DNA of 64,000 bases from NCBI RefSeq assembly GCF_012847295.1, contig NZ_JABBDY010000004.1, positions 1 through 64,000 on the forward strand, written 5' to 3'. A program made the position numbers and the translations under genes. Source of the DNA: Microbacterium sp. MF43 (GTDB lineage Bacteria; Actinomycetota; Actinomycetes; Actinomycetales; Microbacteriaceae). This document shows positions 60,750 to 64,000 of this stretch, piece by piece (positions within the stretch are counted from its first letter, which is position 1; every line of letters begins with the position of its first letter). The notes under the pieces were generated by a model. It was not told where the DNA came from. It saw only the letters and a program-made list of their open reading frames with translations, and did no database searches.

Positions 60750-61946
60750 ATGGTCGCCCCGTCTCCGTCGTTCGATGCCCGGCCCCTGGTGGATCCGGTC
60801 GAGCCGGGAGCCACTCGAGCCTTCGTGCAGCAACTGCGGCAGAACGCTCAGCTGCCGGGGCTCTTCACCGGGACCAACGTGATCGTCGCCGTCATCGTGG
60901 GCGTGGTCGTCATCGCGTTCGGCTCGGTGTTCGTGACCATATTCGCCTCGATCTTCGCGGCGATCGCGAGCTCGACCGCGGGCACGGGCGGCGGGCTCGC
61001 CGGCGAGCTGGTCGGCATCGTGCCGTTCCTGATCTTCGGAGTCGTGCTGGCGGTCGGAGTCTTCGGCGTGGTCGCCGCACAGCGCGGGAGTGCCGAGCGG
61101 ATGCTGCGCCTCGACCGCTTCGCCCGTGCGAACGGGATGTCGTACCTGCCTGCTCTGGGCCCGCACGCCCTGCCCGGGATGATCTTCGGCGTGGGCAACA
61201 CACGCCTCGCGTCCGATGTCGTGCGCGGCGACCGCCCGCGGTTCGTCGAGTTCGCGAACTACCGCTACACGACCGGCTCGGGGAAGAACAAGACGACCCA
61301 CCGGTGGGGGTACGTCGCGGTGAAGCTCGACGCGCCGCTGCCGCACATCGTGCTCGACGCCACCGGGAACAACGGACTCTTCGGCTCCAACCTGCCACTG
61401 ACGTTCGACCGCGACCAGCGCTTGAGCCTCGAGGGCGACTTCGACCGGTACTTCTCGCTGTACTGCCCCGCCGATTACGAGCGCGATGCGCTCTACCTCT
61501 TCACGCCCGACATCATGGCGCGCTTCATCGACAACGCCGCCGCGCTCGACGTCGAGATCGTGGACGACTGGCTGTTCCTCTACGCCAAGCGGGACTTCTC
61601 GACGCTCGATCCGGCGACCTGGGCATGGCTGTTCTCAGTGGTCGGGGCGCTGCTCGACAAGTTCGGACAGTGGGCCCGCTGGCGAGACGAACGCCTGCGC
61701 GCCGAGGCGGCGGTTCCGGATGCCTCGCCCCCCGTGGCCGGGTCGTTCGGCCCAGCAGCGGCGGACGGGGCATCCGCCGTCCCGTTCACACCGCCGCTCG
61801 ACGCCCTGCGCCCGCCCCCGGGCGTGGCTCCGCGGGGCCGCCGGCTGCAGCGCGGGGTGCCGTGGGCGACGATCATCGTGATGGGAGCGTTCGTGCTCTT
61901 CTGGCTCCTCAGCAACACCGGATTCTTCGGGCTGTTCGCGCGCTGA
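60750..61946 (+). CDS. Three-helix membrane protein of unknown function
   Basis: 398 residues from the ATG at 60750. Two N-terminal helices (TNVIVAVIVGVVVIAFGSVF with continuation, and GIVPFLIFGVVLAVGVFGVV) are followed by a large cytoplasmic or external beta-rich domain (RPRFVEFANYRYTTGSGKNK, HRWGYVAVKLDAPLPHIVLD, DRYFSLYCPADYERDALYLF) and a C-terminal helix (WATIIVMGAFVLFWLLSNTG). The YRYTTGSGKN, WGYVAVKLD and IVLDATGNN strings are characteristic of a widespread uncharacterised actinobacterial family that I cannot name. It is divergent from the dehydrogenase. Confidence 0.7.
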   Translation: MVAPSPSFDARPLVDPVEPGATRAFVQQLRQNAQLPGLFTGTNVIVAVIVGVVVIAFGSVFVTIFASIFAAIASSTAGTGGGLAGELVGIVPFLIFGVVLAVGVFGVVAAQRGSAERMLRLDRFARANGMSYLPALGPHALPGMIFGVGNTRLASDVVRGDRPRFVEFANYRYTTGSGKNKTTHRWGYVAVKLDAPLPHIVLDATGNNGLFGSNLPLTFDRDQRLSLEGDFDRYFSLYCPADYERDALYLFTPDIMARFIDNAAALDVEIVDDWLFLYAKRDFSTLDPATWAWLFSVVGALLDKFGQWARWRDERLRAEAAVPDASPPVAGSFGPAAADGASAVPFTPPLDALRPPPGVAPRGRRLQRGVPWATIIVMGAFVLFWLLSNTGFFGLFAR

Positions 61947-61961
61947 TCTGCCGACCCCGGC

Positions 61962-62354
61962 TCAGCGCAGGCCGAAGTGCTGGAGCTCGACCTCCTCGAG
62001 CATCCGGCTGCGGATGATGAAGCGATTGCCGGTCGGACCTTCTACCGAGAACCCTGCGCCCCGGCCGGGGACCACGTCGATCGTCAGGTGCGTGTACTTC
62101 CAGTACTCGAACTGCGCCTCCGAGATGTAGACGTCTATGGGACGCGGCAGCCCGACGCCGAGTCCGCCGAGGTGAACATCGCTCGGGCCCACGATGAACA
62201 TCCCCACCGGGTAGCACATCGGGGCGCTGCCGTCACAGCAACCACCCGACTGATGGAACATGAGAGCGCCGTGCTGGGCCGAGAGCTCACGGAGAAGGGA
62301 TGCCGCGGCATCCGTCACCGCCACGCGTGAGTGGGTGGGCGTCGAAGTCACCAT
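61962..62354 (-). CDS. DUF779-family protein next to an aldehyde dehydrogenase
   Basis: 130 residues. The DUF779 signature SGGCCDGSAPMCYPVGMFIV (three cysteines in a CC-x6-C arrangement) and DVYISEAQFEYWKYTHLTID are present. These small proteins are almost always encoded beside group-X aldehyde dehydrogenases and may be metal-binding helpers. It follows the dehydrogenase by 64 bp on the same strand. A GGATGCCGCGGCATCC palindrome (62298-62313) lies within the coding sequence. Confidence 0.88.
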   Translation of the reverse strand: MVTSTPTHSRVAVTDAAASLLRELSAQHGALMFHQSGGCCDGSAPMCYPVGMFIVGPSDVHLGGLGVGLPRPIDVYISEAQFEYWKYTHLTIDVVPGRGAGFSVEGPTGNRFIIRSRMLEEVELQHFGLR

Positions 62355-62418
62355 CGAGATCTCCTCAGGACACCGGCCGTTGAGCGAGCCGTGCGGGCGC
62401 GCTCAACGGCCGTGGGGA

Positions 62419-63969
<1,551 letters not shown>

Positions 63970-64000
63970 GCTGGTCTCCTTCGACGCTGCGCGACGGTGC

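Overview
The window comes from a high-GC actinobacterium, most likely a Microbacterium-type member of the Microbacteriaceae. The basis is the high GC third positions, frequent GTG starts with GTGA/ATGA/TGATG overlaps, the conserved rpsF-ssb-rpsR-rplI-dnaB neighbourhood, and protein sequences (DnaB, the E1/E2 keto-acid dehydrogenase, the ATP-grasp pair) of the kind I associate with that family. This is inference from memory; no search was run.

Layout. (1) 1-15.6 kb is an accessory island read on the minus strand. It begins with a large surface/secreted operon: a membrane-anchored DNRLRE/LamG protein (11552-14719), a 2312-residue RHS polymorphic toxin with a pre-toxin HINT domain and a restriction-endonuclease-fold tip (4611-11549), and a HEAT-repeat immunity protein. 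Downstream lies a graveyard of displaced modules: an RHS-core scar, an orphan GIY-YIG-like tip with its immunity gene, an IS5-type transposase remnant, a second copy of the operon promoter region fused to another orphan tip with a leucine-rich-repeat immunity gene, a decayed glycoside-hydrolase-3 3' end and the start of an IS3-type element. Two ~0.7-kb direct repeats (1782-2485 and 14665-15331) carry 3' tRNA-Ser-like fragments and repeated GTTTGTTCCC motifs, and look like attachment regions. (2) 15.6-29.7 kb is mostly chromosomal backbone: hisC-bkdA-bkdB-bkdC, a YvlD-type membrane protein, a WXG100-like/alpha-beta hydrolase pair, an ExeM/NucH-type secreted nuclease, a low-molecular-weight phosphatase, purB and small membrane or lipoproteins. 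(3) 29.9-35.2 kb is a second toxin locus: an exported EF-hand-like protein, an RHS protein with a metal-ligand-less amidase-like domain that has lost its RHS core, and an out-of-frame tip plus immunity gene. (4) 35.4-55.8 kb holds a PLP decarboxylase, two tandem sugar-transfer ATP-grasp proteins, secreted M36 and S8 peptidases, stress-type small proteins, a TetR/F420-type reductase pair with two matching operators, dnaB with a DnaA-box-like cluster, and two cell-surface proteins, one with seven chaplin-like repeats and a sortase-like tail. (5) 56-64 kb holds the rpsF-ssb-rpsR-rplI operon, a CoA-transferase/glutaryl-CoA dehydrogenase pair, an unknown membrane protein, and DUF779 with an aldehyde dehydrogenase.

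How it works together. The minus-strand islands look like contact-dependent or secreted toxin systems that have diversified by swapping C-terminal tips, each followed by its own immunity gene in overlapping frames. The most unusual signals are the duplicated promoter/attachment region that has put an orphan tip directly under the RHS operon promoter, the pseudo-amidase RHS protein with a broken core, a palindrome GGATGCCnnGGCATCC recurring in both coding and intergenic DNA, and the seven-repeat chaplin-like surface protein.
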